Of a stretch of 64,000 nt of DNA, positions 52,868 to 62,293 are shown in pieces. The DNA comes from Pseudobdellovibrionaceae bacterium (lineage in GTDB: Bacteria; Bdellovibrionota; Bdellovibrionia; Bdellovibrionales; Bdellovibrionaceae), in NCBI GenBank assembly GCA_022843825.1, contig JALHMX010000001.1, positions 124,001-188,000 of the forward strand, read 5' to 3'. The notes under the pieces were generated by a model that was given only the letters and a program-made list of their open reading frames with translations, did no database searches and had not been told where the DNA came from. Made by a program: the position numbers and the translations under genes. The first letter of the stretch is position 1. Each line of letters opens with the position of its first letter.

Positions 52868-54772
52868 ATGGAAGTGTACGGTAGAGAAGTCCAGGTAAAA
52901 ACAAAAGATTTCACAGGTTTTTTAATGCTCGTTTTTATGTTGCTTACTTCCGCCTGCGCCACTCAACGCTTTCCTTACTACGACTCAGCTTTTAATGACC
53001 GCAACCGCGCTCCAAGTTCTATTGAAATTCCCGAAAGTGCTGATGCTCAACACCCGAGTTTAGACAAAGTAAACAAACAATCGCAAACAGACTATTTTTT
53101 TATTGCTGCTGAAATGAATGCCTATGATGGACAACAAGTTGAAGCGATCGCTCAGTTAGAGTCTGCATACGAGCTGGATCCAAAGTCGAGCGTGATTCTT
53201 TACCGCTTAGCAATGGAAAACTATCGCGCAGGTAAAAATAAAGAAGCCTTGAAATGGGCAGAGCTTGCGATCGTACAGCAGCCTAAACAAAAAGACATTA
53301 ATATTTTAGCAGCTAGCTTGTATTCGACGTACAAGCAGTATCAAAAAGCAGAGTCTATTTATAAAAAACTTATTGCCATAGATAATACAGATCCTGAGGC
53401 CTATTTGTATTTAGCCGCTGTGTATTCTGAACAAAAAAAATATTCTGAAGCTATTAAATATTTTACTAAGCTGACTCGATTTAAGGACTACAGTCAAAAG
53501 CATTTAGCCTATTACTATGGTGCGCGCACTAAATTTGAAGCAGATCGTTTAAAATACTTTAAAGAAATTAAATCAGATTTGTTAAGCAGCCTGAAGCATA
53601 AACCTGACTATTTAGACGCATTACAATTTTACGGTCAAATTATAGAGAAAACCGAGGGCCAGAAAAGACTGTTTGCTTTTTATTCTGACTATCAAAAAAA
53701 ACATGGACCCATTCCTCGACTTGCGGAGGTTTTATCCCAGTACTTCCTAGAGAAGGGTGATTACGATAATGCCTATGAGCAATTAGAGATCGTAGAGTCT
53801 TCAACTCAGGATCCTATTCAAGTTAAACTTAAGATGGCGTTGATACTTATTGATAAGAAAATATACGACCAAGCTCTGGATCGACTCGAGGAACTAACAG
53901 CACTTGTTCCTGAGTCAGATAAAGTTAAATTTTATTTAGCATCAATCTACCATGAAACTAAAAAAAATGAGTTGGCTATCAAAACCTATCTAGAGATTCA
54001 GGATTCCAGCAAACATTACGAGGATTCAGTAAAAAATGCAGCATTACTGTACCGAGAGGTGCGCCAAAATGAAAAGGCCTTATCTCTATTGAAAAAACTT
54101 ACACAAAGTCGTCCTGAAAATTTGCAAAACTATATTGTTTATTCTCAGTTTTTAGAAGATGCAAAAAAATACGATGATGGAATAGATGTTTTAAAGAGAG
54201 CCTCTAAAAAATTTCCTAAAGAAGCCCAGTTACCGTACTTCATAGGAACACTTTATGATAAAAAGAATAATAAGGTCGAAATGTTTAACTATATGTATAA
54301 AGCCATTGAGTTAGATGAACGTTTTGCGTTAGCCTTAAATTATGTGGCGTATTCTTTAGTTGAAGCAAATCAAGACATTCAAAAAGCAAAGGATTTAGCT
54401 TTAAGAGCACATCGTGTCGACAAAGATGATCCGTATATCAATGATACTGTTGGCTGGATTTACTATCAGCTAGGTGATTACGTACGTGCAGTTGAGTATC
54501 TTGAGCGCGCACATAAAGCAGTACCGCAAGTTTCTATTATTGCAAATCATTTAGGAGACGCTTACGTTAAATTACGCAAATTTGAACAAGCCTATGACGT
54601 CTATAAAAAAGCATTATTTAATGAAACGGATCCAGATAAAATTAGGGAATTATCAATTAAAATTTCAGATTCAGAAACGCCTCAAAGAAAACTACGTCGT
54701 CCGGCCGCAGCTAACGTCGAGAGAATAAAAGACGAATCTGCTTTCGATGTAAATAGAGATGGATCAAAATAA
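52868..54772 (+). CDS. TPR-repeat lipoprotein
   Basis: A 634-residue lipoprotein. Lipobox LTSAC (Cys about residue 30) is followed by a short linker and then at least ten tetratricopeptide-like repeats to about residue 590 (for example EDAYLYLAAVYSEQKKYSEAIKYF and NDTVGWIYYQLGDYVRAVEYLERAH). A charged Arg/Lys tail ends the protein. It is probably an outer-membrane-anchored scaffold for envelope or export proteins. AAGGTGG lies 7 bases before the ATG. The 3' end overlaps a convergent membrane-protein gene by 62 bases. Confidence 0.85.
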   Translation: MEVYGREVQVKTKDFTGFLMLVFMLLTSACATQRFPYYDSAFNDRNRAPSSIEIPESADAQHPSLDKVNKQSQTDYFFIAAEMNAYDGQQVEAIAQLESAYELDPKSSVILYRLAMENYRAGKNKEALKWAELAIVQQPKQKDINILAASLYSTYKQYQKAESIYKKLIAIDNTDPEAYLYLAAVYSEQKKYSEAIKYFTKLTRFKDYSQKHLAYYYGARTKFEADRLKYFKEIKSDLLSSLKHKPDYLDALQFYGQIIEKTEGQKRLFAFYSDYQKKHGPIPRLAEVLSQYFLEKGDYDNAYEQLEIVESSTQDPIQVKLKMALILIDKKIYDQALDRLEELTALVPESDKVKFYLASIYHETKKNELAIKTYLEIQDSSKHYEDSVKNAALLYREVRQNEKALSLLKKLTQSRPENLQNYIVYSQFLEDAKKYDDGIDVLKRASKKFPKEAQLPYFIGTLYDKKNNKVEMFNYMYKAIELDERFALALNYVAYSLVEANQDIQKAKDLALRAHRVDKDDPYINDTVGWIYYQLGDYVRAVEYLERAHKAVPQVSIIANHLGDAYVKLRKFEQAYDVYKKALFNETDPDKIRELSIKISDSETPQRKLRRPAAANVERIKDESAFDVNRDGSK

Positions 54773-55262
54773 TTGCCAATGATATTTTGAAATCTTGTCT
54801 TAGCGGTAATGGAATAATTATCAAGATTAAAAGCACAAAAGACGTTATAAACAAACGTAATTTTTGAGTATTTATATTCCAGAACGACTGATTATAAACA
54901 TCTTGAAGCTTCTTTGCGCTGTTAAAGTAACTAAAGCTAAATATCGTAAATAATGCAGTGAAGTAGCAAAGTATCCAGGTCAGCGTTACCGCTGTCACAA
55001 AAAAATATATAGAGCCCTCTTTAAGATAAATAAGCATGAAAGAACTGCCTGAGCCTAAAAATAGAAACAATGGAACGAGCGTCAGAAAATAAATAAAAAC
55101 TCGTATTTGATTTTTCGTAGTGTATTGTATGCCCCATAATAGTATTGCTACTTGAAACCAGGCAGCGATACTCAGTAATGCGCCGCCTTGAATCTGTGAA
55201 AAATAAAGAAATATAAAAGCGACGAAATAAAGTATTAAATGTTTTAATTTGAAAGTTGCCAT
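54711..55262 (-). CDS. Hypothetical polytopic membrane protein
   Basis: A 183-residue protein made of about five membrane helices (around residues 8-25, 29-45, 52-72, 85-115 and 140-165) with a basic C-terminus (HRKQIRLLFSRR). No known family. It overlaps the TPR gene by 62 bases on the opposite strand and is divergent from the LolB-like lipoprotein gene with 30 bases between starts. Sustained hydrophobic pattern makes it likely real. Confidence 0.55.
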   Translation of the reverse strand: MATFKLKHLILYFVAFIFLYFSQIQGGALLSIAAWFQVAILLWGIQYTTKNQIRVFIYFLTLVPLFLFLGSGSSFMLIYLKEGSIYFFVTAVTLTWILCYFTALFTIFSFSYFNSAKKLQDVYNQSFWNINTQKLRLFITSFVLLILIIIPLPLRQDFKISLAIILIHLYLHRKQIRLLFSRR

Positions 55263-55292
55263 TTAGTTATATTGTAGACGTATAATATAGAT

Positions 55293-55892
55293 ATGTTAAA
55301 GAAACTTTTTCATCTCAAGCTTATTTTTTTGATCTTAATTTTTGTGTTTAGTTTTTTGGGATGTAAATCATCGCCAGTTAAAGACGCTACCGAGGGGTAT
55401 CAACTATCAACTAAGGCACGAGTGACTGATAAGAAAACCAACTCAAGTTATAATGTAGATATTTTGATTAGTGTGGTTCCCAACAAAGCGACTCGCTTAG
55501 ATGTAACTGCTCTGTTGGGATATCAAGTTGCCGAGATGGTTATGAATCCTCAACAAATTCAGTATATTCAGCGTGAAAACAAATTTTTTGTACAAGGGCC
55601 ATTTAAGTCTCAAGTTCTTAAACCGCTTTTTAGACAGGCTATAGATCCAAAATTGTTTTGGTCACTAGCCCATGAAGAATGGTTTTCCGACGGAGTTTAT
55701 TACGGTGCGGAGGTTAAGTCAGAAATACAGCCTAAAAGCAGCAAAGGCTTTAGTCCTCGCAAGATTACTATCGAAAACTCTGCTTTTAAAATGATTTGGC
55801 TTTTCAAATCTAAAGCTCAAGTCACACTGTCTTATTACGAGACTTTCGTCTTGGTTAAGCCAGAGGATTACAAGCTGATCAATATAAAATAA
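55293..55892 (+). CDS. LolB-like outer-membrane lipoprotein
   Basis: A 199-residue lipoprotein (lipobox FLGC, Cys about residue 24). The mature domain is beta-rich with the sequence style of LolB/DUF4292 proteins: LDVTALLGYQVAEMVMNPQQIQYI, KFFVQGPFK and a late YYETF. LolB receives lipoproteins from LolA. Similarity is by pattern only, and a specific function cannot be given. It stands near the TPR lipoprotein gene. The next gene, prkA, has its own ribosome site. Confidence 0.55.
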   Translation: MLKKLFHLKLIFLILIFVFSFLGCKSSPVKDATEGYQLSTKARVTDKKTNSSYNVDILISVVPNKATRLDVTALLGYQVAEMVMNPQQIQYIQRENKFFVQGPFKSQVLKPLFRQAIDPKLFWSLAHEEWFSDGVYYGAEVKSEIQPKSSKGFSPRKITIENSAFKMIWLFKSKAQVTLSYYETFVLVKPEDYKLINIK

Positions 55893-55985
55893 TACTGCTT
55901 CACTAACCGGCAGGTCTGGCCGCATAATCATAGTAGTAGGCGTGCTTGGAAGCGCTTTTATCAAAATGATAAAGGAGATCACCAT

Positions 55986-58061
55986 ATGTCCTCTTCAGTG
56001 AGTTTTCGCAATTTATTAGAAAAGCGGCAAAACCAAAATCACGATGCTTTAGATCATTGGAGCGGCACTTTTTTTGAGTACCTAGATTTGGTCAAAAAAA
56101 ATCCAAAGCTAACACGCAATGCATATCAACGCATGTACGACATGATTATCGAGGCAGGCACGGAAGAGTATATCGATTTTAAAAAACAAGTTATTCGGTA
56201 TAAATTTTTTGATGATCTTGCTAACAACGGTAAGGACGCCGTATTCGGACTAGATGTTCAGTTGATGAAACTAGTGAATGTTTTAAAATCTGCCGCGTTG
56301 GGGTATGGAACTGAAAAGCGAGTTATTCTACTGCATGGCCCTGTGGGCTCTGCCAAGTCGACGATTTGTCGAATGTTAAAAAAAGGTCTTGAGGCATATT
56401 CACAAACTGCAAGTGGTGCACTTTTTACTTTTGAATGGGTTGATGAAGGCGGAAAGCTTGATGGGATTTTCGGGAAGGATGTTCGTGTTTATCAAACCCC
56501 AATGAATGAAGAACCATTATGGCTTATTCCCGAAGACATGCGCCAATCTGTTTGTGATGATATTAATAAAGGACAAGACGGTGACTATCGAGTAAAAATA
56601 TCTGGAGAACTTTGTCCGCCATCTCGATTTATTTTCAAAAGTTTAATGGAAAAATACGGCGGCGACATGATGAAAGTTTTGTCGCATATTCGTGTAAAAA
56701 GAATGTTTATTTCAGAGGCCGACCGCATTGGCATAGGTACTTTTCAGCCTAAAGACGAAAAAAACCAGGATTCTACTGAATTAACGGGTGATATTAACTA
56801 TCGAAAAATTGCTGAGTATGGATCAGACTCAGATCCGCGAGCATTTAATTTTGACGGTGAATTCAACGTGGCTAATCGAGGAATGATCGAATTCGTCGAG
56901 GTGCTTAAGTTAGATGTCGCATTCTTGTATGACCTTCTGGGCGCCTCTCAAGAGCATCGAATTAAACCGAAAAAATTTGCACAAACCTACATTGATGAAG
57001 TCATTATAGGTCATACCAACGAGCCCGAGTACCGACGATTACAAGACAATGAATTCATGGAAGCATTACGCGACCGTACTGTAAAAATCGATATTCCGTA
57101 CATCACTAAACTAAAACAAGAAATTAACATTTATAAAAAAGACTATAATTCTCAAAAGCTGCGCGGAATTTCGATTGCACCGCACACCATCGAGATCGCT
57201 GCCATGTGGGCTATTCTTACTCGTTTGGAAAAGCCAAAGAAAGCTAATTTAACACGTTTGCAAAAACTAAAACTTTATAATGGAAAGACGCTTCCAAATT
57301 ACACAGAAGATAATGTGAAAGAGCTTCGCAAGGAAACAACTCGTGAAGGGTTAGATGGTATATCGCCTCGTTACATTCAAGATAAACTTTCTAACGCGTT
57401 AGTTATGGCGCAGCAAATGAACAAAGGTTCAGTAAATCCATTTATGGTAATGAATGAGTTAGAGAGCGGACTTAAGCATCACTCACTAATCTCGAACGAA
57501 GAGCTTAAGCAAGAATATAAAGAGTTGCTCAGCGTAGTTAAGCAGGAATATGAAGAGACGATAAAATCTGAAGTCCAGCGCGCGATCAGCGCCGATGAAA
57601 GCGCTCTGCAAAGATTGTGTGGAAACTATATCGATAATGTAAAAGCCTACACGCAGCGAGAAAAAGTGCGCAATCAGTACACCGGCGGAGATGATGAACC
57701 CGATGAAAGACTTATGCGCGCTATCGAGGAAAAAATCGAAATACCGGAGTCGCGCAAAGAAGATTTCCGTCGCGAGATTATGAATTACATTGGCGCACTG
57801 GCTTTGGATGGGAAAAAATTCAACTACAAAATGAATGAGCGCCTTCACAAAGCGTTGGAATTAAAATTGTTTGAGGATCAAAAAGACAGTATCAAACTAA
57901 CTTCGCTAGTGACTTCAGTGGCGGATAAAGACACCCAAGAAAAAATTGATATTGTTAAATCTCGTTTGATCAAAGATTTTGGCTACGATGAAATATCGGC
58001 CACTGATGTTTTACATTATGTAGCCAGCATTTTTGCTCGAGGTGATGTGAAAAACAAATAG
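55986..58061 (+). CDS. prkA: PrkA serine protein kinase / AAA+ protein
   Basis: A 691-residue protein of the PrkA/YeaG family, slightly longer than E. coli YeaG (644). Walker A is GPVGSAKST (residues 118-126), followed by the PrkA AAA+ core ([24 protein letters not shown]) and the C-terminal PrkA domain. The family has been described as serine kinases and as AAA+ proteases and is linked to stress, starvation and, in Bacillus, sporulation. It leads a four-gene run with yeaH, spoVR and a SUI1 gene. AAAGGAGATC precedes the ATG. Confidence 0.95.
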   Translation: MSSSVSFRNLLEKRQNQNHDALDHWSGTFFEYLDLVKKNPKLTRNAYQRMYDMIIEAGTEEYIDFKKQVIRYKFFDDLANNGKDAVFGLDVQLMKLVNVLKSAALGYGTEKRVILLHGPVGSAKSTICRMLKKGLEAYSQTASGALFTFEWVDEGGKLDGIFGKDVRVYQTPMNEEPLWLIPEDMRQSVCDDINKGQDGDYRVKISGELCPPSRFIFKSLMEKYGGDMMKVLSHIRVKRMFISEADRIGIGTFQPKDEKNQDSTELTGDINYRKIAEYGSDSDPRAFNFDGEFNVANRGMIEFVEVLKLDVAFLYDLLGASQEHRIKPKKFAQTYIDEVIIGHTNEPEYRRLQDNEFMEALRDRTVKIDIPYITKLKQEINIYKKDYNSQKLRGISIAPHTIEIAAMWAILTRLEKPKKANLTRLQKLKLYNGKTLPNYTEDNVKELRKETTREGLDGISPRYIQDKLSNALVMAQQMNKGSVNPFMVMNELESGLKHHSLISNEELKQEYKELLSVVKQEYEETIKSEVQRAISADESALQRLCGNYIDNVKAYTQREKVRNQYTGGDDEPDERLMRAIEEKIEIPESRKEDFRREIMNYIGALALDGKKFNYKMNERLHKALELKLFEDQKDSIKLTSLVTSVADKDTQEKIDIVKSRLIKDFGYDEISATDVLHYVASIFARGDVKNK

Positions 58062-58071
58062 GGAATGCTGT

Positions 58072-59181
58072 ATGTCAATTCGCGAAGATCAAAATCGCTT
58101 TAAAAATATAGTTAAAGGGAAGGTTCGCGAAGAATTTAAGCGCTTCGTTACTCAAGGTGAACTCATTGGTAAACGAGAAGATGAATACGTTAAAATTCCT
58201 ATTCCTAAAATTGATATTCCGACTTTTAGATTTGGGCCAAAGCAAAATGAGCAAGGCGTAGGGCAAGGTGACGGTGACAACTCTGGACAGCCTCAGCAAG
58301 GACAAGGGCAATCGGGCTCTGGACAAGGCGAAGCTGGAGAGGCCCCAGGAGAGCATCTTTTAGAGGTTGAAATATCGCTAGAAGAGCTTGCGGAAATTTT
58401 AGGAGAGAAGTTGCAGCTTCCCAATATTCAACCTAGGGGAACGAGCCAGTTAGTAACAGAAAAAAATAAATATTCGGGAATTGCTCCAGTCGGACCCGAA
58501 GGTTTAAGAAAATTTAAACAAACATATAAAAAAGCTTTGGCTCGTTATATATCCTCTGGAACGTACAATCCAGATGATCCCAAAATTATCCCCATAAGAC
58601 GTGATTATCAATATCGTACCGTTAAAAAAACGCAATCACCACATACTAAAGCAGTTGTCATTTATATGATGGATGTTTCAGGGTCTATGGGTGAAGAGCA
58701 AAAGGAAATTGTTCGCTTGGAATCTTTTTGGATTAACACCTGGCTCACTAAACATTACAAGGGATTAGAAACACGTTTTATTATCCATGACGCCGCAGCC
58801 AAGGAAGTCAGTGAAGATGTATTTTTTAAAACCAGTGAGTCTGGTGGAACCTTGATTAGCTCAGCCTATAAATTATGTCAGCAGATGATTTTAGAGGATT
58901 ATCCAACATCGGAGTGGAATATATATCCCTTTCACTTTAGTGATGGCGACAACTGGAGTGGAGAAGACACCAGGCTGTGCTTACAGTTAATCAAAGACTT
59001 CTTCTTACCGAATGTAAATGTGTTTTCTTATGGACAAGTTGAAAGTAAGTATGGAAGTGGCCAGTTTTTAAAAGATTTGCAAAAAGAATTTCTTGAGGAC
59101 GAGCGCATAACCCTTAGTCAAATAGAGTCTCGGGATAAAATTTTGGATTCTATTAAAGATTTTCTGGGAAAAGGAAAGTAG
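58072..59181 (+). CDS. yeaH: YeaH-type VWA protein (DUF444)
   Basis: A 369-residue DUF444 protein, shorter than E. coli YeaH (427). N-terminal basic helix, then a Gly/Gln/Ser-rich low-complexity linker (about residues 63-98), and a VWA-like domain whose MIDAS motif DVSGSMG is at residues 201-207. It is always encoded between prkA and spoVR in this system and is thought to work with them. It starts 10 bases after prkA and ends 5 before spoVR. Confidence 0.93.
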   Translation: MSIREDQNRFKNIVKGKVREEFKRFVTQGELIGKREDEYVKIPIPKIDIPTFRFGPKQNEQGVGQGDGDNSGQPQQGQGQSGSGQGEAGEAPGEHLLEVEISLEELAEILGEKLQLPNIQPRGTSQLVTEKNKYSGIAPVGPEGLRKFKQTYKKALARYISSGTYNPDDPKIIPIRRDYQYRTVKKTQSPHTKAVVIYMMDVSGSMGEEQKEIVRLESFWINTWLTKHYKGLETRFIIHDAAAKEVSEDVFFKTSESGGTLISSAYKLCQQMILEDYPTSEWNIYPFHFSDGDNWSGEDTRLCLQLIKDFFLPNVNVFSYGQVESKYGSGQFLKDLQKEFLEDERITLSQIESRDKILDSIKDFLGKGK

Positions 59182-59186
59182 GGTTT

Positions 59187-60692
59187 ATGGCTAATCTGAC
59201 TTTAGAACTTGAAGCCGAACGAAAAAAGATTTGCCAAATTGCTAAAGACTGTAACTTAGATTTCTTTGAAACAATTTTTGAATTAATTAATTACGATCAA
59301 ATCAGTCAGTTTGCGGCTTACGGAGGATTTCCTGTGCGCTATCCACACTGGCGCTTTGGTATGGAGTATGAGCAGCTGTCTAAGTCTTATGAGTACGGAT
59401 TATCAAAAATATACGAAATGGTGATCAATACTGATCCATGTTATGCTTATCTGATGGAAGGTAATTCCATGATGGATCAAAAATTAGTTATGGCTCATGT
59501 CTACGGTCATTGTGATTTTTTCAAAAATAACATTTGGTTTTCTAAAACAAATCGCAAGATGATCGATCAAATGGCCAACCATGCAACTCGTGTAAGACGT
59601 TACGTGGATCGCTACGGCCAAGAAACCGTTGAGAAATTTATAGATACTTGCCTGAGTTTGGAAAATCTTATTGATCGATACTCTGTACTTAATGCTCCGG
59701 ATAAGTTTAAAAGCACTTCAACCCAGCTTAAAGAGTCCGATTATATATACAACGTAGAACGACAATACATGGATAAGTATATTAATCCACCTGATGTGGT
59801 GGAAGAGCATAAGAAAATTCAAATTGAAAAAATGCAGTCAAAACTTAAATTTCCTGAAGAGCCAGTAAGAGATATTTTATCATTTCTTATTCACTTTGCA
59901 CCACTAGATGACTGGCAGCAGGATGTTTTAACCATTATCAGAGACGAAGCCTATTACTTTGCTCCTCAGGGTATGACTAAAACCATGAATGAGGGCTGGG
60001 CTTCATACTGGCATTCGCATATGATGACCAAGCGAATTTTAAATGATGCTGAGATCATCGATTTTGCTGATCATCATTCGGGAACAACTTTTATGCAGAT
60101 GGGTGGATACAATCCTTATAAGGTGGGTATTGAGCTTATGCGCGATATTGAAGATCGCTGGAATAAGGGAAAGTTCGGTCGCGAATGGAACGAGTGCGAT
60201 GACGTACGTGAAAAGATACACTGGGATAAAAGATTAAATCAGGGCCGAGATAAAATATTTGAGGTTCGGAGGATCTATAATGATGTTACTTTTATAGATG
60301 AGTTTTTGACCGAAGAATTCTGCGTTAAAAATAAAATGTTTGTCTATAAACTAAATAAGGAAACGAATAAATTTGAAGTGGACACCACCAATTTTAAGGC
60401 TATTAAATCTCAGCTGCTTTTCCAATTGGCCAACTTTGGTCAACCAATTATTAAAATAGAAGACGCCAATTTTGAAAATCGCGGCGAATTACTCCTCACC
60501 CATGTGCATGAGGGATTGGATTTGCAACCAAACCACATGGATCAAACCATGAGAAATCTGTTTACAGTTTGGAAAAGGCCGATTAATTTGGTCACCATTA
60601 TGGAAAACGAAGGCTGTATGTTTCGTTTTGATGGAAAAAATTATACGAAGCATGAAATTGAAACTGAAAAAAAACCAGAAAATGTAGATTAG
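59187..60692 (+). CDS. spoVR: SpoVR/YcgB-family protein
   Basis: A 501-residue SpoVR-family protein of normal length, with FPVRYPHWRFGMEYEQLSKSYEYGLSKIYEMV, HVYGHCDFFKNN (His-rich), NEGWASYWHSHMM and FADHHSGTTF. In Bacillus it is needed for spore cortex; in Gram-negative bacteria it accompanies prkA-yeaH under stress. The His-rich motifs suggest metal binding. It is followed after 7 bases by the SUI1 gene. Confidence 0.95.
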   Translation: MANLTLELEAERKKICQIAKDCNLDFFETIFELINYDQISQFAAYGGFPVRYPHWRFGMEYEQLSKSYEYGLSKIYEMVINTDPCYAYLMEGNSMMDQKLVMAHVYGHCDFFKNNIWFSKTNRKMIDQMANHATRVRRYVDRYGQETVEKFIDTCLSLENLIDRYSVLNAPDKFKSTSTQLKESDYIYNVERQYMDKYINPPDVVEEHKKIQIEKMQSKLKFPEEPVRDILSFLIHFAPLDDWQQDVLTIIRDEAYYFAPQGMTKTMNEGWASYWHSHMMTKRILNDAEIIDFADHHSGTTFMQMGGYNPYKVGIELMRDIEDRWNKGKFGREWNECDDVREKIHWDKRLNQGRDKIFEVRRIYNDVTFIDEFLTEEFCVKNKMFVYKLNKETNKFEVDTTNFKAIKSQLLFQLANFGQPIIKIEDANFENRGELLLTHVHEGLDLQPNHMDQTMRNLFTVWKRPINLVTIMENEGCMFRFDGKNYTKHEIETEKKPENVD

Positions 60693-60699
60693 TATAAAC

Positions 60700-61092
60700 A
60701 TGGGGAAAAATAAAAACACCAACACCAATGATGAACCAGATCGCGTTCTGGTCTACTCCGATGACCCAAAAGATAAAGCCAAAATGGACGGATCGTTGGC
60801 CAAAGCGCTTCAACAGCAACAATCCACCGAATTAGTTATAAAAAATCAGTTCACTGCGGTTTTCAGAATAGAAAAAAACGGTCGCGGCGGAAAAATCGTC
60901 ACCGTATTAGATCAGCTTCCTAAACACGAAACCTTCCTCAAAGAACTGACCAAAGAATTCAAAATCAAATGTGGCGTCGGTGGCACCTATCAGATGACTC
61001 CTGCGTGCGGAGTCATCGAGGTTCAAGGTGATAAGCGTGACCAGATGAAGAAAATTTTAACTGCAAAGGGCATTAAGTTTAAGGGTGTTTAA
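60700..61092 (+). CDS. yciH: SUI1/YciH-family translation initiation protein
   Basis: A 130-residue protein. After a Lys/Asn-rich N-terminal tail (about 1-45) comes a SUI1 domain: FRIEKNGRGGKIVTVLDQLP, LKELTKEFKIKCGVGGTY and IEVQGDKRDQMKKIL. SUI1/YciH is the bacterial relative of eIF1 and affects start-site fidelity under stress. The ribosome site before ATG 60700 is weak, so translation is probably coupled to spoVR. Confidence 0.9.
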   Translation: MGKNKNTNTNDEPDRVLVYSDDPKDKAKMDGSLAKALQQQQSTELVIKNQFTAVFRIEKNGRGGKIVTVLDQLPKHETFLKELTKEFKIKCGVGGTYQMTPACGVIEVQGDKRDQMKKILTAKGIKFKGV

Positions 61093-61199
61093 TAGGAACT
61101 CGAACTCATCCCTACAATCCGTGAATCCTTTTGGCGAGGATTTAAAGTCCCTTCTTCGGTCCTTATTTAAAAATCAGGTCAAAGAAAACTCAAGTTTGA

Positions 61200-61331
61200 C
61201 TAAGGTCTAATTAAGTCGAGGTAGCTTTTAATCACTTTTAATAATAATAAAATTATTTTTAGGACTAAAGTTACCCACCAAATACGCCGATTCTTATTCT
61301 GTCGGTGAAGACAGTGTTTTAAATCCGCCAT
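61200..61331 (-). CDS. 43-residue basic/hydrophobic peptide with perfect SD
   Basis: The ATG at 61331 sits 7 bases after AAGGAGG in the string AAGGAGGTGA, which is fully complementary to the usual 16S rRNA 3' end. The peptide is MADLKHCLHRQNKNRR, then a membrane-like helix (about residues 18-37, rich in Ile, Leu, Val, Trp) and a short polar end. Its shape is like type I toxin or small membrane peptides. It lies downstream of tadA on the same strand, beyond a terminator. It may be a chance ORF. Confidence 0.4.
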   Translation of the reverse strand: MADLKHCLHRQNKNRRIWWVTLVLKIILLLLKVIKSYLDLIRP

Positions 61332-61369
61332 TCGGTCACCTCCTTAAAAAAGAGTCGCCGAAAGGCTCA

Positions 61370-61404
61370 AAAAGCAGGGATGAGTGAGTTCATCGCTGCT
61401 TTTT
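61370..61404. terminator. Bidirectional terminator after tadA
   Basis: AAAAGCAG pairs with CTGCTTTT and the inner GATGA with TCATC, giving a stem of about 13 bp with one G/G mismatch. The A-run and T-run flanks suit termination in both directions; its main role is to end the reverse tadA transcript. Confidence 0.8.
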
Positions 61405-61430
61405 GCATTTTGATGGCCATTAAAACTAAT

Positions 61431-61925
61431 TTATATCTTTGCTCTTTTCTTTTTAAAAAAATCTTTCAGCAAACCACCGCACTCATTAGCCAAAACTCCA
61501 CCACGAACAACAAAGCGATGATTCAATCGAACATCTTCTCCCATTTGAGCCAGTGAAACTAAAGCTCCACCTTTGGGATCCACAGCACCGTAAACAACTC
61601 GGCTAATACGGGATTGCACTAAAGCGCCAGCGCACATAAAACAAGGCTCTAAGGTCACATACAAAGTGCAATCGATTAAGCGCCAAGACCGCTTTGTCTT
61701 GCAGGCTCGGTGCAATGCCAGCATTTCGGCGTGCCCAAGGACAGTGCATAGGGTTTCGCGACTATTGGTGGCCGAGGCGATAATTTGGCCATTTTTGTCG
61801 GTTATAAGTGCACCGATCGGGACTTCGCCTTTCAGTTCAGACCGCTTCGCCAGGCTAAGGGCTTTTTTCATCATTTTCAGATCAAAATTTGCATCAAATA
61901 GTTGCGTTTGACCATCGGATATCAT
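61431..61925 (-). CDS. tadA: tRNA-specific adenosine deaminase TadA
   Basis: A 164-residue zinc deaminase that makes inosine-34 in tRNA-Arg. Catalytic H65-A-E67 (LGHAEMLAL) and zinc Cys95-x2-Cys98 (PCFMCAG). EVPIGALITDKNGQ is the family N-terminal motif. AAGGAAA lies 7 bases before the ATG. It is divergent from rpsU and ends before the terminator. Confidence 0.95.
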   Translation of the reverse strand: MISDGQTQLFDANFDLKMMKKALSLAKRSELKGEVPIGALITDKNGQIIASATNSRETLCTVLGHAEMLALHRACKTKRSWRLIDCTLYVTLEPCFMCAGALVQSRISRVVYGAVDPKGGALVSLAQMGEDVRLNHRFVVRGGVLANECGGLLKDFFKKKRAKI

Positions 61926-62018
61926 AGTTTGGTTTCCTTGTTCGCATAGAATATCTATGACGTAACAGAATACATGTCTAGTGTATTATTTTATCATTGG
62001 AAGGCAGGTGAATTAATC

Positions 62019-62234
62019 ATGGCTTTAGTAAGAATTCGTGACGGAGAAAGCTTCGAAGCAGCATTCCGTAAGTTCAAAAAATCTTGTGAAAAAGCAGGAA
62101 TTTTATCCGATGTTAAAAAACGCGAGCACTTTGAAAAACCAAGTGTTGCTGGCAAAAAGAAATCTATCGCAGCTCGTAAACGTGCTAATAAAAAAGTACG
62201 CACTAGCAGCTTCAGATCACGCGAACAAGAATAG
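62019..62234 (+). CDS. rpsU: 30S ribosomal protein S21
   Basis: A 71-residue S21 protein: [42 protein letters not shown], followed by the Lys/Arg-rich tail. S21 aids initiation. Start ATG 62019 has AGGCAGGTGA at good spacing and the conserved N-terminus; the upstream ATG at 61974 is not used. The order rpsU-yqeY-dnaG is the familiar macromolecular synthesis layout. Confidence 0.96.
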   Translation: MALVRIRDGESFEAAFRKFKKSCEKAGILSDVKKREHFEKPSVAGKKKSIAARKRANKKVRTSSFRSREQE

Positions 62235-62245
62235 TTCAAAATTAA

Positions 62246-62276
62246 GCCCGCTTATATAAATAGGCGGGTATCTTTT
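62246..62276 (+). terminator. Weak terminator after rpsU
   Basis: CCCGC pairs with GCGGG over an AT-rich loop and is followed by TATCTTTT. The T-run is interrupted, so termination is likely partial and leaves some read-through to yqeY and dnaG. Confidence 0.55.
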
Positions 62277-62293
62277 ATAGATATGGAAATTTT

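Larger units (their letters stand above)
61093..61430. other. Intergenic region with hairpins and a small reverse ORF
   Basis: A 338-base stretch between the SUI1 gene and the tadA end. It contains the hairpin AATCCT/AGGATT (61124-61129, 61137-61142), the small ORF 61200-61331, a CTGTC/GACAG stem in its coding part and the terminator 61370-61404. No tRNA, tmRNA, SRP RNA or RNase P signature was found in either strand. Confidence 0.4.

Noticed and set aside
55893-55985. Sigma54 promoter before prkA, as in some enteric relatives.
   Set aside because: The TGGCCG string is not followed by a TTGC at the correct spacing.
61093-61430. SRP RNA, tmRNA, RNase P or 6S RNA next to tadA.
   Set aside because: None of the conserved core sequences is present on either strand; the hairpins are explained by a terminator and short local stems.
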